Shown: in pieces, positions 43,696 through 53,190 of the stretch
Numbering within the stretch: position 1 is the stretch's first letter
How the letters are laid out: each line of letters begins with the position of its first letter
NCBI GenBank assembly: GCA_017399065.1
Contig: JAFQEL010000011.1
Coordinates: 1-64,000 of the forward strand
DNA length: 64,000 bases
Reading direction: 5' to 3'
From: Clostridia bacterium
GTDB lineage: Bacteria > Bacillota > Clostridia > Oscillospirales > Acutalibacteraceae
Notes under the pieces: model-generated
What the model was told of the DNA's origin: nothing
Databases searched by the model: none
The model's input: only the letters and a program-made list of their open reading frames with translations
Position numbers and translations under genes: made by a program

Positions 43696-45240
43696 ATGAT
43701 AAAAAATTATGATGCAATTGTTATCGGTGCCGGTAATGGCGGACTTGTTGCATCGGCACGTCTTGCCAAAGAGGGCAAAAAGACATTGCTCATTGAACGT
43801 CATAACCTGCCCGGCGGTTTCGCTACAAGCTTTGTAAGAGGCAGATTTGAGTTTGAGGCATCACTCCATGAGCTTTGCGGTGTCGGACCTATCACAGGAA
43901 AATCGCCGCTTCAGAAGATTTTTGAGGAAGTAGGTGCAGCAGATAAAATAGAGTGGGTATCACTCGATGAAGCATACAGATTAATCACACTTGAAGATAA
44001 CGATAAGTGCGACTATTCCATGCCTTTAGGCAAGGAAAACTTCATAAACAAACTTGAAGAATATGATCCGGGTTCATCAACGGTTGTCAGAAAGATTTTT
44101 GATCTGATTGAGAGTGTTGAAAAGACTCTGGATTTCGTAGAAGAAATTGAAGATTTCAAGCCCTCAATGATAAAAGAAATTTTCTCTGAGCACACAGAGT
44201 TTCTCAAGGTTGCAAACTACTCCGTTGATGAGGTTCTGAACAAGTTCGGGGTAAGCAAAACAACAAGAGATATACTTAACGGCTACTGGTGCTACCTTGG
44301 TCAGCCTACGGATGAACTCAACGTTATCCATTATTTCACAATGCTTCACGCATACATAATTGACGGTGCGGTTATTCCGAAGGGCAGAAGCCACCAGATA
44401 AGCACAGCCTTACTTGAAGCATTTACCGAAAACGGCGGTGAAGCCTGGTTTAACACAAGCGTAAGCAAAATAACAGTCAAAAACGGCACCGTAACAGGTG
44501 TAGTACTTGATGACGGCACGCAGGTAAACGCAAAAGCAGTAATCTGCAACGCTTCACCGTACAATGCCTTTACAAAGCTGATGGATGAGAAAGACATCCC
44601 CGAGAAGTTCAAAAAAGAGGTAAACGCCAGAACACTCTCTTCAAAAGGCTTTGCGGTATTCCTCGGTCTTAACCGTTCCGCAGACGAGTTAGGTCTTAAC
44701 AACCACACTTATTTCATCTACCCCAACAATAACAACAGAAAGTGCTATGAGCTGAGCCGAAAGCTTGAAACAAACGACGTTCAGGCAACCGTATGCCTCA
44801 ACAGAGCTTTTGACGATTGCTCACCCGAAGGTACAAGTATCCTTTATATGACATCTATCTTTGCAGGCGATGAGTGGAGCAAAGTATCTGCTGAGGATTA
44901 TCATAAAACCAAAACTGCCTTTGCAGAAAAAATGATTGATAATTTTGAAAAAGCAACAGGTATCGCAATCAGAGATTACATTGAAGAAATTGAAATTGCA
45001 GCACCGATGACCTATGCACGCTACACCGATGCACCTGCAGGCACTATTTACGGATACGAGGCAAGCAAAGAAGACGGCATTGTCAAGAGAATTGTTTTTG
45101 ACCTGATCGGAAAAGGTATGCCCGGTCTCTATTTTGCAGGCGGATATGCCGTAAGACACATGGGCTATTCACCCAGCTACACAACAGGTAACCTGGCGGC
45201 AAAGGCTGCAATACTCGCTATGGAAAAGGAGGCTAAGTGA
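43696..45240 (+). CDS. FAD-dependent oxidoreductase, phytoene-desaturase-like (CrtI family)
   Basis: 514 residues. The dinucleotide loop VIGAGNGGLVASARLAKEG (8-26) with the following ERHNLPGG and the C-terminal GLYFAGGYAVRHMGYSPSY are the FAD-binding blocks of the CrtI/COG1233 group. There is no carotenoid gene nearby, so a carotenoid role is unlikely, and clostridial members of this group are mostly uncharacterised. It ends one base into the start of the ferredoxin-type reductase gene, which probably supplies or takes its electrons. Confidence 0.88.
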   Translation: MIKNYDAIVIGAGNGGLVASARLAKEGKKTLLIERHNLPGGFATSFVRGRFEFEASLHELCGVGPITGKSPLQKIFEEVGAADKIEWVSLDEAYRLITLEDNDKCDYSMPLGKENFINKLEEYDPGSSTVVRKIFDLIESVEKTLDFVEEIEDFKPSMIKEIFSEHTEFLKVANYSVDEVLNKFGVSKTTRDILNGYWCYLGQPTDELNVIHYFTMLHAYIIDGAVIPKGRSHQISTALLEAFTENGGEAWFNTSVSKITVKNGTVTGVVLDDGTQVNAKAVICNASPYNAFTKLMDEKDIPEKFKKEVNARTLSSKGFAVFLGLNRSADELGLNNHTYFIYPNNNNRKCYELSRKLETNDVQATVCLNRAFDDCSPEGTSILYMTSIFAGDEWSKVSAEDYHKTKTAFAEKMIDNFEKATGIAIRDYIEEIEIAAPMTYARYTDAPAGTIYGYEASKEDGIVKRIVFDLIGKGMPGLYFAGGYAVRHMGYSPSYTTGNLAAKAAILAMEKEAK

Positions 45241-46412
45241 TGAGCAAGAAAAAGTTTTCTGTAAACGGCAACTTTAAAGACAGCATAAACACAGTTAAAT
45301 TTCTTACGGAAAGAATCAAATTTGTCAACAGCGCCGAGCCTGTATTGCCCACCCGTACAGACGATTTCGGCGTAAATAAAGTTGCAAAGAGCCTCCATCC
45401 CAAAGAGCAGAAGCTTATTATCAGCAGAATTGAAGAGCACGCAGATATTGCAAAAAGCTACTATTTCAAAAGCGAATCTGCACCGCTCGCATATTTCAAA
45501 GCAGGTCAGTACCTTACCTTCAGACTTGAAATAGGCAACTCAGTCGTTACCCGTTCTTATTCAATAGCATCTTCCCCTGCAAGCGCATTGAACGGCGAAT
45601 ACCGGATAACTGTCAAACGTATCAGCGACGGTTTCGTTTCCGACTATATTCTCGACAACTGGAAGGTCGGTGACAAGGTTACAGCCTACGCACCGGAAGG
45701 AAATATGACTTACTGCCGTTTAAGGGATGCTGAAGCAATAGTTGCTATCGCAGGCGGCAGCGGCATAACTCCTTTCCTTTCACTTGCCAGAGCCATAGAC
45801 GAAGGAAACGAGGATTGCTCGCTCACCCTGCTTTACGGTTGCAGAAATTCAGACGAGATTCTTTTCAAAACAGAGCTTGATTCCCTTGCTGAAAAGAATG
45901 AAAAAATCAACGTGATTTACGTACTCAGCCACAGCGATGAGGAAGGCTACGAAAAAGGCTTCGTCGGTGCGGATATCATCAAAAAATATGCACCCGAAGG
46001 CAGATACAGTATTTTCGTATGCGGACCCGGCGGATTATATAAATTCCTTGAAACCGAGCTTCCCAAATTAGGGCTTGAAAGAAAATACATCCGCTTTGAA
46101 GTGTTCTCATCCGGCAAAAAAGCAGATGATGAGCCGAAGGAATACAGCATAACCGTAATTAACCGCGGTGATGAAAAGGTAATCAAAGCAAACAGCAACG
46201 AAACCGTGCTTTGTGCATTTGAGCGTGCAGGTATAGAGGTGCCCGCAAGATGCCACACAGGCGAATGCGGTTTTTGCAGAAGCAAGCTTGTCAGCGGTAA
46301 GGTTTATATACCGGAAGGTGAAGACAAACGCCGTATAGCGGATATGCAGTTTAATTTCATTCATCCCTGCTGTTGCTACCCCGAAAGCGACCTTGTTGTA
46401 AGAATAAATTAA
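45240..46412 (+). CDS. Ferredoxin reductase-type protein with C-terminal 2Fe-2S domain
   Basis: 390 residues from ATG 45240 (stop of the previous gene is TGATG). An FAD-binding beta barrel with RSYSIAS, the NAD(P)-binding part with AGGSGITPFLSLARA and YGCR, and a C-terminal plant-type ferredoxin domain with CHTGECGFC (about 338-346) and a last ligand in the HPCCCYP stretch. Residues 1-80 form an extra N-terminal extension. The layout resembles the reductases of oxygenases, yet the host seems anaerobic. It likely passes electrons to or from the CrtI-like partner. Confidence 0.9.
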   Translation: MSKKKFSVNGNFKDSINTVKFLTERIKFVNSAEPVLPTRTDDFGVNKVAKSLHPKEQKLIISRIEEHADIAKSYYFKSESAPLAYFKAGQYLTFRLEIGNSVVTRSYSIASSPASALNGEYRITVKRISDGFVSDYILDNWKVGDKVTAYAPEGNMTYCRLRDAEAIVAIAGGSGITPFLSLARAIDEGNEDCSLTLLYGCRNSDEILFKTELDSLAEKNEKINVIYVLSHSDEEGYEKGFVGADIIKKYAPEGRYSIFVCGPGGLYKFLETELPKLGLERKYIRFEVFSSGKKADDEPKEYSITVINRGDEKVIKANSNETVLCAFERAGIEVPARCHTGECGFCRSKLVSGKVYIPEGEDKRRIADMQFNFIHPCCCYPESDLVVRIN

Positions 46413-46450
46413 CGTATTAAACATCAGCACTTTGGGGAGATGATATATTT

Positions 46451-46666
46451 ATGTTTGAACCCTGGCAGTTAGGTATGATAGATGCAGCAGGATATAACGG
46501 AATTAATGACGGACATATCGAAAAGGTTGCTGAATCGCTTTTGTCTACAGGCAAAACAGAATTTGACCGAAGCACCTTTGAGCATCACTGCCGTATGAAC
46601 GGAATAAACCCCGCTAATTTCAAGCAGTCGGATCTTGACAGATTACAGAAAAGATTGAACAAATAA
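46451..46666 (+). CDS. Small hypothetical protein
   Basis: 71 residues, soluble, with a GGGGAGATG site upstream. There is a helical C-terminus (FKQSDLDRLQKRLNK) and several conserved-looking aromatic residues at the start (FEPWQLGMIDAAGY). Family not recognised. It follows the ferredoxin reductase gene by 39 bases and is closed by a terminator, so it is the third gene of that operon. Confidence 0.65.
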   Translation: MFEPWQLGMIDAAGYNGINDGHIEKVAESLLSTGKTEFDRSTFEHHCRMNGINPANFKQSDLDRLQKRLNK

Positions 46667-46673
46667 TCGCAAA

Positions 46674-46709
46674 GGCACAGCATTCAATAGCTGTGCCTTG
46701 TTTTTTATC
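46674..46709 (+). terminator. Terminator of the CrtI-like operon
   Basis: AAGGCACAGC / GCTGTGCCTT stem of 10 bases with loop ATTCAATA, then GTTTTTT. Confidence 0.9.
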
Positions 46710-46795
46710 CGGCAGCGTGTTAACGCAAAATCTGCCTGAACAAACTTTATATTCTTTAATTTTCATAATACGAAATATTTTTTCAAAAATATTCT

Positions 46796-46824
46796 TTGAA
46801 ACAACGCTATAATTATGGTATTAT
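46796..46824 (+). promoter_or_regulatory. Promoter of the second phosphoesterase gene
   Basis: TTGAAA (46796-46801), 17 bases, TATTAT (46819-46824). The start site it predicts is downstream of the in-frame ATG at 46842's ribosome-site region, favouring the ATG at 46893. Confidence 0.6.
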
Positions 46825-46892
46825 AAAAACACATCAGAACGATGTCTGCCACACTTCACAGAGACTGTGCAAAAAATTTTGGAGAGAATAAT

Positions 46893-48221
46893 ATGAAACC
46901 TGTAAGTTTTTATCTTGTTACCGATACGCATTATCTGGACAGCAAATTAGAGCCCGGCGGAGAAGCGTTTGAAAATAATATGGTCACCGAGCAGTATTTT
47001 GTAAAGGAAAGCGGTGCAATTATAAGCGCAACCTTTGACAAAATTATCCAGGACAAGGAAACCGACATTGTAATTATTCCCGGTGACCTTGTGAAAAACG
47101 GTGAAAAAGAAAGCCACAACGGCTTCATCGATGAGCTTTACAGACTCAAAACCAACGGCAAAAAGGTTTACGTCATAACTGCAGGCCACGATTATAACGA
47201 TAACGCCTACGTCTTAAAAGGTGACGGCCGTGTACCTGTTGAAGGTACAGATTATAATGACCTGTGTGAAATGTACCGTGATTTCGGTTACGGCGATGCA
47301 ATTGCGTTTGACGAGCCGACACATTCTTATGTTGCGGAAATTACCCAAGGCGTCAGAATGCTTGCAATTCACTGTGACAGCAAGGACCAGCCGAAGGGCA
47401 CAATGGACGACAGACTTATGGAATGGGCAAAAGAGCAGCTTGATAAGGCCAAGGCAGACGGCTGCAGCGTTTTTGCAACCTGTCACTATCCGGTTATTCC
47501 GCCCGTACCTGCATTTGAATTAGTCGGTGATGCAAAAATCAAAGATTGGCGAAAGGTTGCATCTTTCCTTGCCGACAACTCAGTTGAGCTTGTTTTAACA
47601 GGTCATATGCATATCCAGAGCATAAACGAGTATTATTCAGAAAGCGGAAACAGACTCATTGACGTATGCACCGCAGCTCTTGTGGGCAGCCCTGCAAAAT
47701 ACCGTAAAGTCACCGTAGATGAAAACTCTGCTCTCAAAATTGAATCCCTCGGCGTACCCGATTTCGGATGGGATCTGAACGGACTTACACCGCAGGAATA
47801 CTTTGACAATCACTTTGCATCAGCAATAGTCGCAAGAGTCAGAGGAGCATTAGGCGGAGGAAAAGGAATCGTAAAACATCTTAAAGCATTCGGAAGAAAA
47901 CGATTTGACAAAATGACCGTCAAAGGCTTCAAACGCATACTTTGCTTAAAGCGTGATAAAGAATTCGACAAGAAAAAGTTTTCGGATTTTGTCGGTGAAG
48001 TCGGTGTGAGCATATTCTCGGGTGATTCTCCTTACGTAGAAGGTACTGCAGGATACAACCTTATCGCAGGTATTCTCGGCAGGTTTTCATTTGTAATTAA
48101 AAAGGTTGAGCCAAAACTCCTCAAAAACGGAGAAAAAAATGGCCTGAGAAATATTCTTCTCAATACCATAGGAAACAATAAAGGCTTTTCGGACAACAAT
48201 GCCGAATTCAGGCTGAAATAA
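46893..48221 (+). CDS. Calcineurin-like metallophosphoesterase
   Basis: 442 residues from ATG 46893, with GGAGAG 7 bases upstream. The metal-binding blocks are TDTHYLDS, IPGDLVKNG, TAGHDYND (GHD where most relatives have GNHD), ATCHYP and TGHMH. A C-terminal extension of about 130 residues (310-442) is Lys-rich with a hydrophobic stretch. No signal peptide. Substrate unknown. It stands alone, followed by an independently promoted transporter gene. Confidence 0.88.
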   Translation: MKPVSFYLVTDTHYLDSKLEPGGEAFENNMVTEQYFVKESGAIISATFDKIIQDKETDIVIIPGDLVKNGEKESHNGFIDELYRLKTNGKKVYVITAGHDYNDNAYVLKGDGRVPVEGTDYNDLCEMYRDFGYGDAIAFDEPTHSYVAEITQGVRMLAIHCDSKDQPKGTMDDRLMEWAKEQLDKAKADGCSVFATCHYPVIPPVPAFELVGDAKIKDWRKVASFLADNSVELVLTGHMHIQSINEYYSESGNRLIDVCTAALVGSPAKYRKVTVDENSALKIESLGVPDFGWDLNGLTPQEYFDNHFASAIVARVRGALGGGKGIVKHLKAFGRKRFDKMTVKGFKRILCLKRDKEFDKKKFSDFVGEVGVSIFSGDSPYVEGTAGYNLIAGILGRFSFVIKKVEPKLLKNGEKNGLRNILLNTIGNNKGFSDNNAEFRLK

Positions 48222-48291
48222 ATTCAACACCCACTTAACCTACGCTGTATTTTTATTAATTGCACAAATATTACCGAAATTATTTGGTTTA

Positions 48292-48321
48292 TTGACATAT
48301 AGTTTTTTATTTAGTTATATG
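48292..48321 (+). promoter_or_regulatory. Promoter of the MFS transporter gene
   Basis: A perfect TTGACA (48292-48297), then TTATAT or TATATG at 17-18 bases (48315-48321). Confidence 0.6.
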
Positions 48322-48358
48322 TTAGAATTAATCAATATCAGACTCAGGAGATGATGTG

Positions 48359-49849
48359 ATGTTAAAAAACAAAAAAGCATCCAATGCACCCCTTTTAACT
48401 ACAGACGGAAAATACATATCAAAGTTTGAGTATTTCTGCGTTTTGCTTTCCCGTGCGGGAGGTATGTTCGGAACAACTCTTACAGGCTCACTTGCAGCAG
48501 CATTCCTGCATGAGCTTTATTACGGTCCTGCAGGTGTTGATGCTGACGGTATTGCAGATATTCTTGCCGTTCAGACAACCCTTACTACCGTCCTCGGTAT
48601 TCTCTTCGGTATTGTGGGCGGCTTTATAGTACAGAACTGGAAAACAAGCCTCGGCAGATACCGTCACTGGTATTTCATCTGTCTTATTCCTACGTTTATG
48701 CTTACGGTTCTCTTTTTCTACGTTCCGCAGGGTTGGACAATTCAGCAGATGAATCTTCTCCGCTACGGTATAGCCTGCTGTCAGTCTGCATTCAATGTAT
48801 TCAATGTACACAGCCAGAACCTTGTTCAGGTTATTTCACCTAACCACAAAGAAAAGAAAACAGTTGCTACAATCTGGCAGTTATCATATTATATCGGATA
48901 CGGCGGAGCATACATCGGCACATTCGTTTACGGACTTTTCAGCGACGACAAGAACCAGATGTATATGACTCTTGCGATTGTTGCTGCTTCTGTCACCGCT
49001 TTCGGTAACCTTATGTGCGGCATCTTCTGCAAGGAAAGAATTGAGCTCCCCAAGAAAAAGAAGATCAAAGTTTCAAAGGCAATGTTCACTCTTTTCAAGT
49101 ACAAAAACTACCGTGCGTTCCATGCAATGCAGTGGGTTAACGCCCTGGCTATGCTCGGTAAAATGTCTACGTTCCTCGCAGCAATCACAGTCGGTTCATC
49201 CAAGAACCTTCTTCTTACACTTCCCACAGCTGTCGGTACAGTAGTCGGTAACCTTATTACCGCAAAGATTTCAAAGAAATACGAGCCGACAAAGCTTCTC
49301 AAATTCTGCGGTATTTATTCACCCGTTGCCGCATTCATACTTTTCGGTATCTGTTTTATAGAAGCAAAAATGGGTATCAGATTCTTTGAAGGCTGGAACA
49401 GCATATTCTTCTACGTATTCTATTTCATTTTCGGCATCGGCATCGGTATTCAGGAGCTTTCAAAGTCTCACTTTGATGTTGAGTTCTATGATTATCTCGA
49501 GTGGCAGACAGGCGAAAGAATCGAAGCAATTCAGGGTATTGTTCCCGGTTGGGTCAACTCTGCCTGCGTATACTTAAGAGACCTTGCTGTCCCCTATATG
49601 ATTGCCTGGGCAGGCTACCTGTCATCTGCAGAAGGCGACCTTGTCAAAACAATGCAGGCTCAGCCCACATATCTTGACACCTGTCTTAAAATTCTTGCAT
49701 TCCTTCTCTTCGGTTACACTCTTGCAAACGTTCTTAAGGCAATCATCCTTAAATTCTCTTACGATATTGAGGGCGAAAAGAAAGAGCAGATGTACCGCGA
49801 ACTTGCAGAAATGCGTGAGAACAGACACAAGGAAAACGAAACTGCTTAA
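48359..49849 (+). CDS. MFS transporter, GPH-like
   Basis: 496 residues from ATG 48359 (GGAG 8 bases upstream). Twelve predicted membrane helices. The first half has GGFIVQNWKTSLGRYRHW in the place of the GPH loop D...TRxGRYRPW, and the second half EFYDYLEWQTGERIEAIQG corresponds to the DYxEWKTGxR repeat, so it is a diverged GPH relative. Substrate unknown. A phosphoesterase gene follows 140 bases downstream in the same direction. Confidence 0.85.
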   Translation: MLKNKKASNAPLLTTDGKYISKFEYFCVLLSRAGGMFGTTLTGSLAAAFLHELYYGPAGVDADGIADILAVQTTLTTVLGILFGIVGGFIVQNWKTSLGRYRHWYFICLIPTFMLTVLFFYVPQGWTIQQMNLLRYGIACCQSAFNVFNVHSQNLVQVISPNHKEKKTVATIWQLSYYIGYGGAYIGTFVYGLFSDDKNQMYMTLAIVAASVTAFGNLMCGIFCKERIELPKKKKIKVSKAMFTLFKYKNYRAFHAMQWVNALAMLGKMSTFLAAITVGSSKNLLLTLPTAVGTVVGNLITAKISKKYEPTKLLKFCGIYSPVAAFILFGICFIEAKMGIRFFEGWNSIFFYVFYFIFGIGIGIQELSKSHFDVEFYDYLEWQTGERIEAIQGIVPGWVNSACVYLRDLAVPYMIAWAGYLSSAEGDLVKTMQAQPTYLDTCLKILAFLLFGYTLANVLKAIILKFSYDIEGEKKEQMYRELAEMRENRHKENETA

Positions 49850-49907
49850 CATTCTGATTGAAAACAATATTTTGACGGAAAAATAACAAGTCCGGAAAAT
49901 TGATTTT

Positions 49908-49940
49908 AAAAAGCCTTGTATAATGCAAGGCTTTTTTTGA
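49908..49940 (+). terminator. Terminator behind the MFS gene
   Basis: AAAAGCCTTGTATAATGCAAGGCTTTTTTT: stem AAAGCCTTG / CAAGGCTTT with a TATAATG loop (49910-49937), then a T run. Confidence 0.85.
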
Positions 49941-49989
49941 AAACGAAAAACACAAGCGATAACCAATAACCGTATCGGGAGATGTTAAA

Positions 49990-51267
49990 ATGGCAAAAAA
50001 AACAGTCAGAAAAATAATTCTCATTGTCCTGGCATTATGTATTTTAAATCTTGCTGCAGGAATAATTTATTTTGAAATTGAGCCTGAAAACACAGATATT
50101 AACTTTGCACCTGCAGACCCGACAAAAGCAACAGACACAACCGTAAGATTCAATTCAAACGGTAAACTCAAAATATTACACGTTGCTGACCCGCATCTTG
50201 CAAACGATAAGCATTTTGATTCATCAATATGGGTAATAGCCAATGCCTGTGACGTTGAAAAGCCCGACCTTGTTGTGCTCACGGGTGACAACACTCAGCC
50301 GTACGATGACCCTGAGGAGACAAAAAGAATTATCAATGCACTTATGAATATCTTTGAGTCAAGAAACATTCCCGTTGCCGTAACCTTCGGCAATCATGAC
50401 TCTGAGGCAGGGCCGATGACAAGAGCGGACATTATGGAATATTACAGTACTTTTCCCTGTGTAATAACAGCTGAAAAGGAAAGTGCTTTCAAAAACTGTG
50501 CGACATTCAACGTTCCCGTTCTTGCTTCCGACAGCGATAACGTGAAATTCAACCTCTGGGTATTTGACTCGGGCGATTACGACGAAGACGAGCCGAGACA
50601 TTATGACAGAGTAAGAACAGAACAGATTGAGTGGTACAGGCAAACTGCCGCAAAGCTCAAAGAAGCAAACGGCGGCGAAACAGTAAACTCGGTTGTATTC
50701 CAGCACATAATTGTTCCCGAAATATATGACGTACTTAAAAAATCCGATTCAAAGAAGCCTTTTGCAATAAACCATATATACAATGAAGACGAATATTATA
50801 TGTTCGACCCCGAGCAGGTAAACTACGGAACACTTAACGAAAAGCCGTGCCCCGGCTATTACAATGACGGACAGTTTGACGCTCTGGTTGAAAACGGCGA
50901 CGTGCTTGCAATGTTCACAGGTCACGACCACACTAACGCATTCGGTGTAAGAAATCAGAACATTGATATTTACACTTCACCTATGACACGCTATAAAGGC
51001 TTGGCATATACAACTCAGTACGGCTACCGTGTTGTAGAGATTGACGAAAACGATACTTCAGCATACACAACAAGAGTTGAACGCCTCTATGATGTATTTG
51101 ACCACGACTATGCGAAAGCACAGAAGGAAAGCGGAGACAATTACTCGAAGAAGATATCCTATGAGCTTGCAGTAAAGGGCAGAACACAAAAAATATTCAA
51201 TGAAATTTATCAGTCGGTAATTGAATTTTTTTCAAAAAGAACCGTTACATATCCGGATTATAAATAA
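49990..51267 (+). CDS. Membrane-anchored calcineurin-like metallophosphoesterase
   Basis: 425 residues. A single N-terminal helix (about 8-28) anchors or exports the enzyme, so the catalytic domain is outside. Metal-binding blocks are all canonical: ADPH, LTGDNTQ, FGNHD, QHIIVPE and GHDH. The gene lies behind the diverged GPH transporter. An exported form suggests dephosphorylation of an extracellular compound before uptake. The start follows GGGAGATG with an A-rich gap. Confidence 0.9.
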   Translation: MAKKTVRKIILIVLALCILNLAAGIIYFEIEPENTDINFAPADPTKATDTTVRFNSNGKLKILHVADPHLANDKHFDSSIWVIANACDVEKPDLVVLTGDNTQPYDDPEETKRIINALMNIFESRNIPVAVTFGNHDSEAGPMTRADIMEYYSTFPCVITAEKESAFKNCATFNVPVLASDSDNVKFNLWVFDSGDYDEDEPRHYDRVRTEQIEWYRQTAAKLKEANGGETVNSVVFQHIIVPEIYDVLKKSDSKKPFAINHIYNEDEYYMFDPEQVNYGTLNEKPCPGYYNDGQFDALVENGDVLAMFTGHDHTNAFGVRNQNIDIYTSPMTRYKGLAYTTQYGYRVVEIDENDTSAYTTRVERLYDVFDHDYAKAQKESGDNYSKKISYELAVKGRTQKIFNEIYQSVIEFFSKRTVTYPDYK

Positions 51268-51275
51268 AAACAACA

Positions 51276-51316
51276 ATACCGCAGTTGACACAATTGTATC
51301 AACTGCGGTATCTTTT
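51276..51316 (+). terminator. Terminator behind the phosphoesterase, left end of repeat A
   Basis: Perfect 13-base stem (51276-51288 / 51299-51311) with a 10-base loop, then CTTTT. The right-hand part is shared with repeat B at 52991, where the stem is shortened. Confidence 0.85.
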
Positions 51317-51480
51317 CTGGCGGAGAGTTAGGGTAGCTCAATATAAAAACTACCGACTTCTCGAACCCGTCCATCGATTTTTCGGCTAATCAGCATCAAC
51401 GCGACGGGCTAAAAATGCTCCACCGGAGCATTTTCTTCACGCCCTTTCGAATCCCTGACTCTATGTCAAAACAAAAAGAA
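51281..51480. repeat. Direct repeat, copy A
   Basis: About 200 bases nearly identical to 52991-53190, at a constant offset of 1710 except for a variable block (51335-51359) and a one-base indel near the end. It contains the 18-base TCTGGCGGAGAGTTAGGG found at the 3' end of the tRNA-Ser at 53223, plus a palindrome AAATGCTCCACCGGAGCATTT. The rest of the gap to the Fic gene (51481-51700) holds no gene. Confidence 0.9.
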
Positions 51481-51703
51481 GCAAAGCAACTTTCGTCACT
51501 TTACCTTTTTATCTGTCTAATGGTGTATAAGACGATACCGCCCATAATAATTGTATCGCCAGCTGCTAAAAACAGCTGTTTTTTGCGGCTTTGTTGATAC
51601 AAATTTGCGATTTATATATTTTGAAAAACAACATATATCCACTGCAACTAATAAAAAATAGTGAAAGAATAGTGAAATTTTAATGGAATTTTTCTTTTTG
51701 ATG

Positions 51704-51712
51704 TGATATAAT
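51704..51712 (+). promoter_or_regulatory. Extended -10 promoter of the Fic gene
   Basis: TGA followed by TATAAT (51707-51712). Transcription starting about 7 bases later excludes the in-frame ATG at 51713 and favours 51740. Confidence 0.55.
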
Positions 51713-51739
51713 ATGTGTAGCAACAATCAAAGGAATGAT

Positions 51740-52831
51740 ATGATGATTAAAGTTACATTGACAAATGAAATTCTGAAAAGAATATCTGCGATTGATGAAA
51801 ACCGATTTTCTCTCGGCACCGTTGAAATTCCGACAATCGCCAAAAACAGACTGAGAAAAAACTCAAAGAAAAAAAGCTCATATGCATCAAATAAAATTGA
51901 GGGCAATCCGCTTACCGAGCTTCAGGCAAACGAGGCTATGGAACGTGATGACCACAAGCATTTTCTTAAACCCGAGCAAGAGGTCAGAAATTATTTTCTT
52001 GCACTGGGTCTGCTTGAGGAAAAGTTAAAAAACAAAACACCTTTTTCCGTCGAGCTGATTCTTGAAGTGCAGGCAATGGTTGAGAAAGGTGCGTCAAAAG
52101 AAAAAATCGGTCTGCGAGGTGAAATGCCTCCGGGTATGTTGTTTGCTGTTTATGACAGTGAAACAGGTGTACCCGAATATATTCCGCCCGAATATACGGA
52201 TATTCCTGCACTACTTGATGAACTGACGGATTATGTAAACAACACCGATGACCATCCGCTTATCGTCGCTGCTGTTGTTCACTATCAGCTTGTTACCATA
52301 CATCCGTTTGAGGACGGCAACGGCAGAACAGCAAGGCTGATGTCAGGATATGTTCTTGACCTTTATGGCTACGGTTTCAACGGAATCGGCTCGCTTGAAG
52401 AGTATTTTGCGTATGACCCTGATGAATATTACGCGTCGCTTCAGATGGGTTTGCCTGCACTTTACTATTCGGGCAGAGAAAATCCGCCTCACCCGGAAAT
52501 TTGGGTTAATTATTTCTTGCGTATGGTAGAGCTTTACTCTAAAAAAGTTTGTGAGCTTTCTGTTTTGGCAACGACAGATGAGCTGGATACAGCACTTTCT
52601 CACCTCAACGCAAAAGAAAAAGAGTTTTTATCTTATCTGATTAAAAACCGTTTGTTTGAATTCACACCTATTGAGGTGAGCAGAACACTCGCAGTCACCA
52701 ATAAAACAATAATTAACCGCTGTGCAAAGCTTACCGCCAACGGATTTTTGATACCTAATATCGTAAAAGAAAGGGTTCGTTCGTATTCTTTGAGTGAATT
52801 TACAAAAGCAAACGAAAAGCGATTTTTATAA
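51740..52831 (+). CDS. Fic family protein (AMP-transferase type)
   Basis: 363 residues. The Fic core has HPFEDGNGRTAR (188-199), all catalytic residues present including the His. An inhibitory helix motif [S/T]xxxE[G/N] is seen as SNKIEG (50-55), in front of the Fic domain, which is the autoinhibited class II layout. The C-terminal part (about 285-355) looks like a winged-helix DNA-binding domain. Fic enzymes AMPylate proteins, and this form is common in bacterial genomes. It is flanked by two copies of a direct repeat, next to tRNA-Ser, which suggests acquisition as a unit. Confidence 0.92.
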   Translation: MMIKVTLTNEILKRISAIDENRFSLGTVEIPTIAKNRLRKNSKKKSSYASNKIEGNPLTELQANEAMERDDHKHFLKPEQEVRNYFLALGLLEEKLKNKTPFSVELILEVQAMVEKGASKEKIGLRGEMPPGMLFAVYDSETGVPEYIPPEYTDIPALLDELTDYVNNTDDHPLIVAAVVHYQLVTIHPFEDGNGRTARLMSGYVLDLYGYGFNGIGSLEEYFAYDPDEYYASLQMGLPALYYSGRENPPHPEIWVNYFLRMVELYSKKVCELSVLATTDELDTALSHLNAKEKEFLSYLIKNRLFEFTPIEVSRTLAVTNKTIINRCAKLTANGFLIPNIVKERVRSYSLSEFTKANEKRFL

Positions 52832-52841
52832 AACAAACAAC

Positions 52842-52888
52842 AAACTCCCCGTGGAAGAGCTGAACATATGCTTTCTTCGGGGAGTTTT
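52842..52888 (+). terminator. Terminator of the Fic gene
   Basis: AAACTCCCCG ... CGGGGAGTTTT: stem AACTCCCCG / CGGGGAGTT, followed by TTTGC, directly behind the stop codon. Confidence 0.75.
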
Positions 52889-52898
52889 GCTATGCTTG

Positions 52899-52983
52899 TT
52901 AAATTATCTCCGCATTTTCTAAAGCTGTAACCAGCTTGTCAAAATGTTCAACCATCCATTTGAATATTTCAGGATGGTTTTCT
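52899..52983 (-). pseudogene. Truncated C-terminal coding fragment
   Basis: On the - strand a frame reads ENHPEIFKWMVEHFDKLVTA followed by LENAEII and a stop at 52899-52901. Upstream it is closed by a stop at the edge of repeat B, so only the tail of the gene is left. The parent is not identified. It suggests the repeat's arrival broke a gene. Confidence 0.4.
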
Positions 52984-52990
52984 TAATAGC

Positions 52991-53190
52991 GCAGTTGACA
53001 CAATTGTATCAACTGCGGTATCTTTTCTGGCGGAGAGTTAGGGTGGTTTATTATAAAAATCACAGTCATCTCGAACCCGTCCATCGATTTTTCGGCTAAT
53101 CAGCATCAACGCGACGGGCTAAAAATGCTCCACCGGAGCATTTTCTTCACGCCCTTTCGAATCCCTGACTCATATCAAAATAAAAAGAAG
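52991..53190. repeat. Direct repeat, copy B
   Basis: Second copy of the 51281 repeat. It ends in GAAGCAAAGTAACTTTCGTTA and runs, 30 bases later, into the real tRNA-Ser. The stretch 53191-53222 is a palindrome (AAGAAGCAAAGTAAC / GTTACTTTGCTTCTT), possibly the tRNA terminator. Confidence 0.9.

Noticed and set aside
51415-51597. Short + strand frames in both repeats (51415 and 53125), each starting MLHRSIFFTPFRIPDS
   Set aside because: They arise from the repeated sequence itself, have no ribosome site, and differ after the repeat ends, so they are not genes.
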